The position numbers were made by a program, and so were the translations under genes. Below, piece by piece: positions 49,053 through 57,963 of a stretch of 64,000 nucleotides of DNA. Position 1 is the stretch's first letter, and the number at the start of each line of letters is the position of its first letter. The DNA is from Bacteroidetes bacterium HGW-Bacteroidetes-4 (GTDB lineage Bacteria > Bacteroidota > Bacteroidia > Bacteroidales > SZUA-534): the NCBI GenBank assembly GCA_002840905.1, contig PHDD01000007.1:1-64000 (forward strand), in the 5' to 3' direction. The notes beneath the pieces were generated by a model that was not told the origin of the DNA, did not search any database, and saw only the letters and a program-made list of their open reading frames with translations.

Positions 49053-49838
49053 TTAATCGAGCAGGTAAGTTCCCGTAAAAGTTTTTTTTGTTGGTCCCTC
49101 TAACCAGATATCTGTGTAGTTGTTTGCATCCTTTTTACTAAAATGTACTTTAAGTAGTCCACCTTTTGCCTGCAGTGTTACTGGCGATGAATTTCCAAAT
49201 AGCTGATTCAAAGTAAGTGCAGTTGCTACAGTTCCTGTACCACAGGAGTAAGTTTCATCTTCAACACCACGCTCGTAGGTAAAAATTTTTGTGATGTTTT
49301 GCTTGACCTGAAAAAAGTTAACATTAACTCCTTCTGCTTTGTACTTTTTCTCATTTCGTATTTTTCTTCCTTCAGTATAGACATTAAAAGTTGTTTGTTT
49401 ACTTTTGTCAATTACCAGATGAGGAGAACCTGTATTAATAAACAATCCCAAATCATGTGGTTCAATATCGGTAACATCGGCCATTTTAAGTGAAATTTTG
49501 TCAGCACTTTCATAAATGGCCTTATGTGGACCATCGGGTGCAAAAAATCGGGTTTCATTTTTTATAAGTCCCAAATCATGTGCAAAAGATACAATACATC
49601 GTCCGCCATTGCCACACATACTTCCGGGCTTTCCATCAGAATTGTAAAAATCCATAAAAAAATCAAAACCTTCTTTTCGTCGAAGTACAATTAAACCATC
49701 GGCACCAATTCCATACCTTCGGTGGCACATAGTTTGTATGGCTTGTTCGCTGAGTTCAATCGATTTGTTAAAAGCGTTTATTAGAATAAAATCGTTTCCC
49801 GTTCCATGATATTTTGAAAAAGCAATTTCTTGGGTCAT
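49053..49838 (-). CDS. dapF: Diaminopimelate epimerase
   Basis: A 261-residue cofactor-free epimerase that converts LL- to meso-diaminopimelate for lysine and peptidoglycan synthesis. The two catalytic cysteines are Cys75 in SMCGNGGRC and Cys199 in TYSCGTGTVA; FSKYHGTGNDFI is the usual N-terminus. It lies 78 bp upstream of the SiaB-like gene on the same strand. A -7 TACATTTG at 49879-49886 is the likely promoter, which may also serve siaB-siaC. Confidence 0.96.
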   Translation of the reverse strand: MTQEIAFSKYHGTGNDFILINAFNKSIELSEQAIQTMCHRRYGIGADGLIVLRRKEGFDFFMDFYNSDGKPGSMCGNGGRCIVSFAHDLGLIKNETRFFAPDGPHKAIYESADKISLKMADVTDIEPHDLGLFINTGSPHLVIDKSKQTTFNVYTEGRKIRNEKKYKAEGVNVNFFQVKQNITKIFTYERGVEDETYSCGTGTVATALTLNQLFGNSSPVTLQAKGGLLKVHFSKKDANNYTDIWLEGPTKKTFTGTYLLD

Positions 49839-49878
49839 TTAAAAAAAATTAAATGGTTAAACTTTTGTTAAAGTAGGC

Positions 49879-49886
49879 CAAATGTA
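49879..49886 (-). promoter_or_regulatory. -7 element for dapF (and possibly siaB-siaC)
   Basis: TACATTTG on the minus strand, 41 bp before the dapF start; matches TAnnTTTG. No -33 TTG at the expected distance. Confidence 0.5.
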
Positions 49887-49979
49887 CAACAAAAAAAAAA
49901 TAGTTTTCGTTTCACATGCATTACCAGTGAAATAAAAGAGAACAAATTCTTATGTTTAACTTTTAAAAACAATACGTAC

Positions 49980-51431
49980 ATGAAAAAGATAATTGGATTG
50001 ATTACTGCTTCAATAATTGGAGGAGTGGTAACACTTACAGGATATCATTTATTTATTGAAAAACCTGCATTGCAGCATACTCAAAGTGATTTTTATACCC
50101 AAAAATCTAAATCAACAGAAGAAGTGATACCGGTAAAAAATTCAATAGCCGCTTTAACCAGCATGGATTTTACCGAAGCTGCCCAAAAAACAGTTCATGC
50201 CGTGGTGCATGTAAAAGTGCGGAGCCAGATTTCAGGCTACGAAAATCCGTTTTATAATTTTTTGTTCGGAAGACCCAATTACCAGCAGGAACCAGCTCCA
50301 ATTGTTTCGGCAGGTAGCGGGGTAATTATTTCAAACGATGGATACATTGTAACCAATAACCACGTAATTGAAGGAGCTGATAAACTGGAAGTAACCCTGA
50401 ACAATAAAAAAACTTATACAGCAAAAGTTATTGGTGCTGATCAGGCGACCGATATTGCTTTAATAAAAATTGACGAAAAAGACCTTCCTTACCTCGATTG
50501 GGGAGATTCCGATCGATTACAAATTGGTGAATGGGTACTGGCTGTTGGGAACCCATTTAATCTGGCATCGACTGTAACAGCTGGAATTGTTAGTGCCAAA
50601 GCCCGAAGTATTAATATACTCAATAAAAGTACCGCCATCGAAGCATTTATTCAAACCGATGCAGCAGTTAATCCGGGCAACAGTGGTGGAGCATTGGTAA
50701 ATACCCAGGGAAAATTGGTGGGAATAAATACCGCAATTGCAAGTCCAACCGGTTCTTTTTCAGGATATTCTTTTGCAGTTCCTCAAAAAATTGCTCAAAA
50801 AGTAGTGAGCGATTTGCTTGAATATGGTGCCGTTCAACGGGCTTACATTGGAGTTAGTATTGCCGATGTTACCTCACCTTTGGCTAAACAAAGCGGCATA
50901 ACCAGCACCCAGGGAGTATATGTAAGCGATGTGTCGCCCGATGGTGCAGCAAAAGAAGCCGGCATAAGAGGTGGCGATGTAATTCTTAAAGTTAAAGATG
51001 TTTTTGTAAACAGCACTTCAGAACTTCAGGAACAAATAGGTCAGCATAGACCTGGCGATCAGGTTTCAGTTACGGTGCTCCGGGGCGATAAAAAGAAAAC
51101 CGTGTTGCTTACTTTACGAAATATCGAAGGAAAAACCGATATTATTAAAGCCGATGAAACCCTACAACTGTTTGGTGCTGAATTCAAGAACCTTTCACCA
51201 TCCGAAGCCAATAAGCTAAGAATCAAGGGAGGAGTTCAGGTTGTTTCTGTAGGTGATGGTAAACTCAAATCGGCAGGAATAAAAGAAGGATTTATAATTA
51301 CCTCAGTAAACCGGAGAGCAACTTATGACATTCAGGAGTTAAGGTTGATATTCAACAATTTAGAAGGTGGTGTTTATATCGAAGGCATTTATCCCAATGG
51401 AATTTCAGCTTATTATGCATTTGGTATTTAA
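49980..51431 (+). CDS. HtrA/Deg-family periplasmic serine protease
   Basis: A 483-residue DegP/HtrA protein for envelope protein quality control. An N-terminal membrane/signal segment (about 1-26) precedes a trypsin-like domain with the triad His128 in VTNNHVI, Asp158 in ATDIALI and Ser235 in NPGNSGGALV. Two PDZ domains follow (about 285-375 and 385-483). Start is the ATG at 49980. Divergent from dapF and followed by rpoD. Confidence 0.95.
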   Translation: MKKIIGLITASIIGGVVTLTGYHLFIEKPALQHTQSDFYTQKSKSTEEVIPVKNSIAALTSMDFTEAAQKTVHAVVHVKVRSQISGYENPFYNFLFGRPNYQQEPAPIVSAGSGVIISNDGYIVTNNHVIEGADKLEVTLNNKKTYTAKVIGADQATDIALIKIDEKDLPYLDWGDSDRLQIGEWVLAVGNPFNLASTVTAGIVSAKARSINILNKSTAIEAFIQTDAAVNPGNSGGALVNTQGKLVGINTAIASPTGSFSGYSFAVPQKIAQKVVSDLLEYGAVQRAYIGVSIADVTSPLAKQSGITSTQGVYVSDVSPDGAAKEAGIRGGDVILKVKDVFVNSTSELQEQIGQHRPGDQVSVTVLRGDKKKTVLLTLRNIEGKTDIIKADETLQLFGAEFKNLSPSEANKLRIKGGVQVVSVGDGKLKSAGIKEGFIITSVNRRATYDIQELRLIFNNLEGGVYIEGIYPNGISAYYAFGI

Positions 51432-51450
51432 TAATTAACATTTATTTTAT

Positions 51451-51458
51451 AATTTTGT
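51451..51458 (+). promoter_or_regulatory. -7 element upstream of rpoD
   Basis: TAATTTTG matches TAnnTTTG, 20 bp after the protease gene and 175 bp before rpoD, giving a long rpoD leader. Confidence 0.5.
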
Positions 51459-51548
51459 AACCCTTTTAAGGTTTTATGCGTACTGTTGTACGTTAACAAG
51501 AAAAAAGTAATTCTCAAAAAAGGGATGAATTATAAAACCACTTAAAGC

Positions 51549-51592
51549 AATAACCTGATCATAATTGAAGGATGTGGTCGGGTTATTGTTTT
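51549..51592 (+). terminator. Hairpin with U-run in the rpoD leader
   Basis: AATAACCTGA (51549-51558) pairs with TCGGGTTATT (51578-51587, one G-T) around a 19-nt loop, followed by GTTTTATG. It could end the protease transcript or attenuate rpoD, since the -7 at 51451 lies upstream of it. Confidence 0.5.
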
Positions 51593-51633
51593 ATGTCGTT
51601 CAATTTTTATAACTGGCAAAAGAAAATTATTGT

Positions 51634-52494
51634 ATGAGACAATTAAAAATCACCAAGTCGATAACCAACCGTGAAAGCGCTTCGCTTGACAAGTATTTGC
51701 AAGAGATTGGAAAGGAAGAACTTATAACAGTTGAAGAGGAGGTTGAATTAGCGCAGCGGATTCGTAAAGGAGATCGGATTGCATTGGAGAAATTGACAAA
51801 AGCTAACCTGCGTTTTGTGGTTTCGGTAGCAAAACAATATCAAAACCAAGGTCTTAGTCTTCCTGACTTAATTAACGAAGGTAACCTTGGATTGATTAAA
51901 GCTGCTGAAAAGTTTGACGAAACCCGGGGCTTTAAGTTTATTTCGTATGCTGTTTGGTGGATTCGTCAGTCAATTTTGCAGGCATTAGCTGAGCAATCAA
52001 GAATTGTTCGTTTGCCATTAAATCAGGTAGGTTCTTTAAATAAAATCAATAAAGCCTATTCCAAATTTGAACAGGAAAATGAGCGCACACCTTCACCCGA
52101 AGAGCTTGCGTTTGCACTTGATTTACCAAAAGATAAAGTGGTTGATACTTTACGTGTTTCAGGCCGTCATATTTCGGTTGATGCACCTTTTGTTGAAGGG
52201 GAAGATAACAGTCTTTTGGATGTGTTGGAGAATAAAGATTCCCCAATTGCTGACACTTTACTAATAAGCGAATCGCTGAGCAAAGAAATTGAACGTGCTT
52301 TGGCAACATTGACCGAACGTGAGCGTGATATTATTCGTTTGTTTTTCGGAATTGCCTGCCAGGAAATGACTTTGGAAGAAATTGGTGAGAAATTTGGACT
52401 GACTCGTGAGCGGGTTCGCCAGATTAAAGAAAAAGCCATTCGCCGATTGCGACATACATCGCGCAGTAAATTGTTAAAAACCTATTTAGGATAA
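51634..52494 (+). CDS. rpoD: Primary RNA polymerase sigma factor
   Basis: A 286-residue sigma-70 protein of the short Bacteroidota type, lacking the long region 1.1 and non-conserved region. Region 1.2 [16 protein letters not shown], region 2 [18 protein letters not shown] and the -7-reading [16 protein letters not shown], region 3 and region 4 [22 protein letters not shown] are all present. It would read the TAnnTTTG promoters noted across the window. A strong terminator shared with uvrB follows. Confidence 0.96.
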   Translation: MRQLKITKSITNRESASLDKYLQEIGKEELITVEEEVELAQRIRKGDRIALEKLTKANLRFVVSVAKQYQNQGLSLPDLINEGNLGLIKAAEKFDETRGFKFISYAVWWIRQSILQALAEQSRIVRLPLNQVGSLNKINKAYSKFEQENERTPSPEELAFALDLPKDKVVDTLRVSGRHISVDAPFVEGEDNSLLDVLENKDSPIADTLLISESLSKEIERALATLTERERDIIRLFFGIACQEMTLEEIGEKFGLTRERVRQIKEKAIRRLRHTSRSKLLKTYLG

Positions 52495-52507
52495 TAATAA
52501 TACCCAA

Positions 52508-52534
52508 AAGAGCGGCACTGCCGCTCTTTTTTTA
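52508..52534. terminator. Terminator between rpoD and uvrB
   Basis: AAGAGCGGC (52508-52516), ACT loop, GCCGCTCTT (52520-52528), then a T-run; a perfect 9-bp stem between convergent genes. Confidence 0.92.
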
Positions 52535-54556
52535 TTTAATAAGTTTTTTCTTTTCCACCAGTTTCTGGAGCTCAAACATTTCGTCTCGTAAACGTGCCGC
52601 TTCCATAAAATCAAGTTTTCCGGCAGCTTGTTCCATTTGTTTCCGGGTTTTATCAATAGTTTTCATCAGGGCCTCCTGACTCATGTAGGCAATTACCGGA
52701 TCGGCTGCAATATCGGTGTGCTCTTTTCCGCTATAGGCAGTTGTTGCTGGCTTTGTTTCCATGTCTTTACTTACCATGCTGCGTTTTGCTTTTACAATGG
52801 ATTGGGGAGTAATTCCATTATCCTGATTGTATGCCAATTGTTTTATTCTCCTGCGGTTGGTTTCATCAATGGTACGTTGCATGGAGCCGGTAACTTTATC
52901 AGCATACATAAGTACTTTCCCATTCACATTTCGGGCAGCTCGTCCGGCAGTTTGTGTAAGCGAGCGCTCCGAGCGAAGAAAACCTTCCTTATCGGCATCT
53001 AAAATTGCCACCAGCGAAACTTCAGGCAAATCAAGTCCTTCGCGTAACAGGTTTACGCCTACAAGAACATCATAAACTCCTTTGCGGAGGTTCTCCATAA
53101 TTTCTATTCTATCCAAGGTATCCACATCGCTATGGATGTAGTTGCTTTTAATATTTAATTTAAGAAGGTATTTATTTAATTCCTCAGCCATACGTTTGGT
53201 AAGTGTAGTTACCAATATGCGTTCTTCTTTGGTAATTATGTGGTGAATTTCTTTTATCAAATCGTCAATCTGATTCAGGCTGGGACGAACTTCAATAATT
53301 GGATCGAGCAATCCGGTGGGGCGAATAACCTGTTCTACAAAAACGCCATTGCATTTTTCAAGTTCGTAATCGGCTGGTGTTGCACTAACATAGATGGTTT
53401 GTCCGGTAACCGATTCAAACTCCTCAAATTTCAACGGGCGGTTATCAATAGCTGCAGGCAAACGAAAACCAAACTCAACCAGGGTTTCTTTTCGTGAGCG
53501 GTCACCTCCATACATGGCTCTGATTTGAGGTAGTGTTACGTGGCTTTCATCAATAATGGTGATAAAATCTTCGGGAAAATAATCGAGCAGGCAAAAAGGC
53601 CGGCTTCCTTCGTTTCGTCCATCAAAATAACGGGAATAGTTTTCAATTCCGGGACAATGTCCCAATTCACGAATCATTTCCAAATCATAATTTACTCTTT
53701 CATTAATACGTTTGGCTTCATGTGTTTTACCAATGCTGTTAAAATAATCAATACGTAAAACCAAATCGTCCTGAATTTGCTTAATAGCTTGCTGAATTCT
53801 GGCTTGCGTGGTCACAAAAATGTTGGCAGGATATATTAAAGCCTGATCCATTTTATCAATCGTATGCCCGTTTACCGGATCAAAAGAATAAATTTCTTCG
53901 ATTTCGTCGCCCCAAAAAATAAAGCGGTATGCAAAATCACTGTATGCCAAAAAAACATCCACGGTATCGCCTTTAACCCGAAAGTTTCCCCGTTTAAAAT
54001 CGACTTCGTTCCGGCTGTATAAAGCATCAACCAGCTTACGCAGAAACTGATTGCGACCGGCTTTGGTCCCACGTTTTATGAAGATGCTGTTTTCATGAAA
54101 ATCTTCCGGATTGCCAATTCCGTACAAACACGAAACCGATGAAACGACAATCACATCGCGTCTTCCGGAAAGGAGGGAAGAAGTAGTTCGAAGACGAAGC
54201 TTTTCAATTTCATCGTTAATGCTTAAATCTTTTTCAATGTAAGTATCGGTAACTGGTAAATAAGCTTCGGGTTGATAGTAATCGTAATAAGACACAAAAT
54301 ACTCAACAGCATTTTCGGGAAAAAACTCTTTCAGCTCAGAATATAACTGAGCTGCCAACGTTTTATTATGACTCAGAACCAATGCTGGCCGCTGAACATT
54401 TTCAAGCACATTGGCAATTGAAAATGTTTTTCCTGAACCGGTAACCCCCAATAAAGTCTGATAGGGAACCCCCTGCAAAATGCCATCGGACAATTGCCTG
54501 ATGGCCTCAGGTTGATCCCCAGTAGGACTAAACGGTGATTTTATGGTAAGATCCAT
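52532..54556 (-). CDS. uvrB: Excinuclease ABC subunit B
   Basis: The 674-residue helicase-like damage-verifying subunit of nucleotide excision repair. Walker A is LLGVTGSGKTFS near the N-terminus; YYDYYQPEAYLP (beta-hairpin region), DESHVTLPQIRAMYGGD and LLREGLDLPEVSLVAILDADKEGFLR follow. The C-terminal UVR motif (about 635-674) contacts UvrC. Normal length. It starts 10 bp after the upstream EEP-family gene stop, so they may be co-transcribed. Confidence 0.97.
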   Translation of the reverse strand: MDLTIKSPFSPTGDQPEAIRQLSDGILQGVPYQTLLGVTGSGKTFSIANVLENVQRPALVLSHNKTLAAQLYSELKEFFPENAVEYFVSYYDYYQPEAYLPVTDTYIEKDLSINDEIEKLRLRTTSSLLSGRRDVIVVSSVSCLYGIGNPEDFHENSIFIKRGTKAGRNQFLRKLVDALYSRNEVDFKRGNFRVKGDTVDVFLAYSDFAYRFIFWGDEIEEIYSFDPVNGHTIDKMDQALIYPANIFVTTQARIQQAIKQIQDDLVLRIDYFNSIGKTHEAKRINERVNYDLEMIRELGHCPGIENYSRYFDGRNEGSRPFCLLDYFPEDFITIIDESHVTLPQIRAMYGGDRSRKETLVEFGFRLPAAIDNRPLKFEEFESVTGQTIYVSATPADYELEKCNGVFVEQVIRPTGLLDPIIEVRPSLNQIDDLIKEIHHIITKEERILVTTLTKRMAEELNKYLLKLNIKSNYIHSDVDTLDRIEIMENLRKGVYDVLVGVNLLREGLDLPEVSLVAILDADKEGFLRSERSLTQTAGRAARNVNGKVLMYADKVTGSMQRTIDETNRRRIKQLAYNQDNGITPQSIVKAKRSMVSKDMETKPATTAYSGKEHTDIAADPVIAYMSQEALMKTIDKTRKQMEQAAGKLDFMEAARLRDEMFELQKLVEKKKLIK

Positions 54557-54566
54557 AAAGGATTAA

Positions 54567-55583
54567 TTATTTTTGATAAAATATGCTATAAACCGGAAAA
54601 TGGTCGCTGTAACCCCCATAGTAATTATCTCCTCCGTAAGTACGATTCGGCGATTTATCGCCGTTTTTATTGGTATAGCAAATAAATTCCGGTGTAAAAA
54701 TAAAACCATTCGGTGAATATAAACGAAATCCCTTTTCGGCTATAAGCAACTGGTTCGAAACAATAATATTATCTATCATATTGTAGTTTCCTCTGTAATA
54801 GTATGATCCTTTGCCTTTTGTATGAGCTTCATAAAGCAGATTTTTAAAATTGCTTTCATCCGTTAAAGCTCCGGCTTGCAGTATTTCTTTTATACTTTTG
54901 TTAGTGGGTTCATCGTTAAAATCGCCCATAATAATAATTTTTGCCAGATGGTTTATGCGAGTTATAGAATCGGTAATATTTTTCAGAGTAAGGGCCGATT
55001 GTATTCGCTTGGGTTCTGAAGCTTCTTCACCATCACGTCGTGAACTCCAGTGATTTACAAAAAAATGCAAGGTGTCGCGGTTTACTAACCCTTTAACATA
55101 CAAAATATCGCGGGTCCGTTTATTATCAGCAAATGGAAATCGAACTTCAATTGCTTGATGATTCAAATATTTGAATGCATTTGACCGATAGAGTAGAGCA
55201 CAGTCTATTCCCCGTGGATCGGGTCCATCCTTATGAACAATTTTATAATTTCCATTTGCCAGAATATCAGTTTTAATCAAATCTTCCAGAACTGTTCGGT
55301 TTTCTATCTCGATTAAGCCAATAATTTCGGGTAATTCTTTTGGGTTAATGGAATCGATAACCTGAGCGATGCTGTTTAGTTTTTTATAATAGCGTTCAGT
55401 ATTCCAACTTTTTTTTGATGCCGGGGTAAATTCTTCGTCTAATTTACTTTGAGCAAGGGTATCAAAAAGATTTTCAACATTATAACTTACAACGGTAAAA
55501 TACTTGCGGGCTTGCCATTTTACCGGTTGTGCCATGGTAGTTGCAACAAAAAGTAACGAGAAAACAAAAATAATGAGCTTCAT
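54567..55583 (-). CDS. Exported endonuclease/exonuclease/phosphatase-family protein
   Basis: A 338-residue member of the EEP fold family with a signal peptide (ending TTMAQ). Family motifs: VVSYNVENLFDT, IGLIEIENR (metal Glu), VNHWSSRRDG, IIMGDFNDEP and the final SDHFPVYSIF. Related exported proteins act as extracellular nucleases or phosphodiesterases; the substrate here is not known. Directly upstream of uvrB on the same strand. Confidence 0.9.
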   Translation of the reverse strand: MKLIIFVFSLLFVATTMAQPVKWQARKYFTVVSYNVENLFDTLAQSKLDEEFTPASKKSWNTERYYKKLNSIAQVIDSINPKELPEIIGLIEIENRTVLEDLIKTDILANGNYKIVHKDGPDPRGIDCALLYRSNAFKYLNHQAIEVRFPFADNKRTRDILYVKGLVNRDTLHFFVNHWSSRRDGEEASEPKRIQSALTLKNITDSITRINHLAKIIIMGDFNDEPTNKSIKEILQAGALTDESNFKNLLYEAHTKGKGSYYYRGNYNMIDNIIVSNQLLIAEKGFRLYSPNGFIFTPEFICYTNKNGDKSPNRTYGGDNYYGGYSDHFPVYSIFYQK

Positions 55584-55713
55584 AAAAATAATTTAATATT
55601 GATTTTGTTTAAAAGAGGTTTCATTTGTTACTATTGACTTACTCTACATAGAAAAGCAAATCAACGGTATGCAAAAATAACTTTATTCTGAAATTTACCG
55701 GACTTTATTAGTT

Positions 55714-56316
55714 TTAAAATGGTTTATAGGCCTTATTTTTTTCAATGAGAAAGCACTTTTTTACAACTGTAATGCCAAATAAGCCTTTGTGCATTTCGTA
55801 AGCAATGGAATCAGGGATAGTATGCAAATTAAGGGTCGAGAAACGGCGTAGCTGAATATGATTTATGGTGCCTGAGTCATCCAATTCAAATTCAATGCTT
55901 TGTTCGCTGCTGTACAACTGATAGTCTTTAACCGGGTAACTCTGAACCCATGATGTACTTGTAAAGTTGAAGTTTAAAGTTAAAATTAACCCGGTAATTA
56001 GGGGTGCAAGCGAAAAGTAAATAAGCAATGCTTTAAATTCGGAATGCTTTTTATACAAAACGGGGTAATACTTAAGTGGAATTATACTAAGTAGAATACC
56101 ACATACCAGATAAAAACCAAAAATGGTATTCCACGTAAGCAATGTTTTACCTCCAAAAATGGCCGATAGAAAAATTCCCAGAAAGAAAAATAATGCCATA
56201 AAACGAACCTGCTTATCCAAATTCTTATTTTCCGACTGTTTTTTATATAATACCTTATTGGCAGATGCTTTTAACCATTTACGGTACAGTTTTTTGTATA
56301 GTGCGTTCCGGCTCAT
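55714..56316 (-). CDS. Small membrane protein of unknown function
   Basis: A 200-residue protein with a basic N-terminus (KKLYRKWLKASANK) and three predicted membrane helices (about 38-55, 60-82, 93-113), followed by a soluble C-terminal half of about 85 residues with YQLYSSEQSIEFELDDSGTI. No family is recognised. It sits between two other minus-strand genes with short gaps. The reading frame is long and AT content matches neighbours, so it is a likely real gene. Confidence 0.65.
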   Translation of the reverse strand: MSRNALYKKLYRKWLKASANKVLYKKQSENKNLDKQVRFMALFFFLGIFLSAIFGGKTLLTWNTIFGFYLVCGILLSIIPLKYYPVLYKKHSEFKALLIYFSLAPLITGLILTLNFNFTSTSWVQSYPVKDYQLYSSEQSIEFELDDSGTINHIQLRRFSTLNLHTIPDSIAYEMHKGLFGITVVKKCFLIEKNKAYKPF

Positions 56317-56378
56317 TTTTAATTTAAATGTAAGCTAAATTTAAGAAGGAAAGACAAAACAACCAAAACTGCAATTAG

Positions 56379-57515
56379 TTAAACCGCCTGTTGATTTAAT
56401 AAAAGATTGCGTACCGGACGAAATTCGTTTCGTAGGGTTGGCCAACGGTCGGGAAACTGATTCAGTAAAATTATCGCCTTTTTTTGATGGTTTTTCAAAG
56501 CATCGCTAATGGCAGGTGCCGAAATAGGTGTTGGACAAGCACTTCCCACATTTTCGCTGGTTAAGCGGTCCTGATTGTTAATTACCCGTCGTGCTGCATT
56601 CTCAAGTTTTTCGAGTAATAAATAGGTTTTTTGATAACGTTCCTGAATTCCTGGTTCATTTGGAGATTCGGTAACCGTTGAAAATGTATCAAACTGAATA
56701 TCCCAGGCTTTAAGTACAATATTCGTTTGTGCAGTTCCATATTGCATATTCAAGGCCATTTGTGCTGCATGGGTAAGCGTAGATTTTAACTGTTCAAGAC
56801 TTCCGTTAAAATGTTCCAGCTTTTTTAATGCTGATTTGTCGAGTGAAAAATGGATTTGATATTCTTCTGATAATTGCTGAAGGTGGCTGTGACAAAGATT
56901 AACCATATTTTGATGTGCACCTCTTTTTAGCTGATCAATTTCAGATTGCAATTGTTCGTTTTGTTGTTGCAGGTTTTTAATTTGCCTGTTCACATAAAAT
57001 AAAGTGGTTTTATCTGACTGATTCTTTTTAAGTTGTAACTTAAAACTATTGTAAGCCAGGGTTCCAATAATGTTTTTTTCAGAAGTTGTAAGGGTATTGG
57101 AACTGTTCGAAAGGCCAAAACTGCTTAGATTTCGCCCTAAATATAAAAACAGCAAATCCGATTGTGAATCGTGTTCGTTTTGAAAGGCGAGGGCCAATAC
57201 TACATTAGCCGTTTCGTCAAAAATATTTAATTGCTTTTGTTCCTTTTCTATTGTTTCAAAGGGTAACTGGTCGGAACGCATCCACTGGAATTGAAATCTC
57301 TTTTTACGAAGTTTCTGGCTAAGTAAATTATCCATTATAACAAATTCATTCACCTGCGGCTGTTGCTTATGATGTATGTTTTTGCATCGAATAGCATTTG
57401 TATTCACATCGAAATACAAAACCGTACTTTTTTCAATACCGGGAATTAATTGAACCGATGCTTCAAGCATCGATACAAAAGGATCCTTTATAAATGAAAA
57501 AAGTTCTGGCATCAT
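56379..57515 (-). CDS. Soluble coiled-coil protein of unknown function
   Basis: A 378-residue cytoplasmic protein. Residues 1-160 could form a GAF-like sensory fold (STVLYFDVNTNAIRCKNIHH, VVLALAFQNEHDS); residues about 172-198 form a coiled coil (YVNRQIKNLQQQNEQLQSEI). The C-terminal part carries the distinctive SENVGSACPTPISAPAISDAL segment and a helical end rich in Arg/Lys that could bind nucleic acid or protein. I do not recognise the family. A -7 TACATTTG lies at 57529-57536, just before the start. Confidence 0.72.
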   Translation of the reverse strand: MMPELFSFIKDPFVSMLEASVQLIPGIEKSTVLYFDVNTNAIRCKNIHHKQQPQVNEFVIMDNLLSQKLRKKRFQFQWMRSDQLPFETIEKEQKQLNIFDETANVVLALAFQNEHDSQSDLLFLYLGRNLSSFGLSNSSNTLTTSEKNIIGTLAYNSFKLQLKKNQSDKTTLFYVNRQIKNLQQQNEQLQSEIDQLKRGAHQNMVNLCHSHLQQLSEEYQIHFSLDKSALKKLEHFNGSLEQLKSTLTHAAQMALNMQYGTAQTNIVLKAWDIQFDTFSTVTESPNEPGIQERYQKTYLLLEKLENAARRVINNQDRLTSENVGSACPTPISAPAISDALKNHQKKAIILLNQFPDRWPTLRNEFRPVRNLLLNQQAV

Positions 57516-57528
57516 TCGTTGTTTTGGA

Positions 57529-57536
57529 CAAATGTA
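57529..57536 (-). promoter_or_regulatory. -7 element for the 56379-57515 gene
   Basis: TACATTTG on the minus strand, 14 bp before the start codon; identical to the elements before ftsE and dapF. Implies a very short leader. Confidence 0.5.
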
Positions 57537-57565
57537 ATGCTTATAAAAAACATTTGAATGCTAAA

Positions 57566-57665
57566 TTAAGCCTTTTTATCAACAAAATTAAGCAAAGCTT
57601 AAATTAAAATTAAGTTTATATTTAAGTTGATTAAGATAAAAAGTTAAGCAAACATTTTACTTAAG
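57566..57665. repeat. Cluster of TTAAG motifs
   Basis: Eight TTAAG or CTTAA motifs in 100 bp (57566, 57588, 57598 reversed, 57610, 57622, 57631, 57644, 57661), mostly 9-13 bp or a multiple apart, in an AT-rich region just upstream of the small-peptide promoter. Compatible with helically phased protein sites or curved DNA. Confidence 0.6.
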
Positions 57666-57692
57666 TAGCTTTATAAGTCAGTTTGCAGACAT

Positions 57693-57700
57693 TATATTTG
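57693..57700 (+). promoter_or_regulatory. -7 element for the 34-residue peptide gene
   Basis: TATATTTG matches TAnnTTTG, about 85 bp before the peptide start. Confidence 0.55.
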
Positions 57701-57785
57701 TATTGCAGAAGTGAAAAAAATATTAAAAGAAATAAGGATAATATTACTAAATAACTTAATAACTTAAAACACGGAGGAAATAAAA

Positions 57786-57890
57786 ATGGGATATGCTTTA
57801 CTCGTAATTACGCTGGTTTTGATGGTAGATTATTTTATGGGCTACCGAAAAAAACACCTGAAGAACTCAAATAAGGAATCAGTAAGCTAA
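57786..57890 (+). CDS. 34-residue single-helix membrane peptide
   Basis: A short frame starting MGYALLVITLVLMVDYFMGY and ending in a basic, polar tail (RKKHLKNSNKESVS). It has an unusually strong Shine-Dalgarno, GGAGG at 57773-57777, 8 bp before the ATG, in a genome where such sites are rare. A promoter -7 lies at 57693-57700 and a very strong terminator directly follows. It is therefore a free-standing small-protein gene. The hydrophobic stretch (about 4-20) is interrupted by an Asp at 15. No homolog is recognised; regulator of a membrane complex is the usual role of such peptides (inference). Confidence 0.72.
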   Translation: MGYALLVITLVLMVDYFMGYRKKHLKNSNKESVS

Positions 57891-57907
57891 TTGAGCATAG
57901 GTTTACT

Positions 57908-57946
57908 AAAAAAGCCCTTTAAGTAGCATACTTAAAGGGCTTTTTT
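57908..57946. terminator. Strong terminator after the small peptide
   Basis: A perfect 16-bp stem (57908-57923 with 57931-57946), 7-nt loop and A6/T6 ends; usable in both directions, serving the peptide gene and the convergent helicase gene. Confidence 0.95.
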
Positions 57947-57963
57947 ATAAGTTAGATTCGGAA

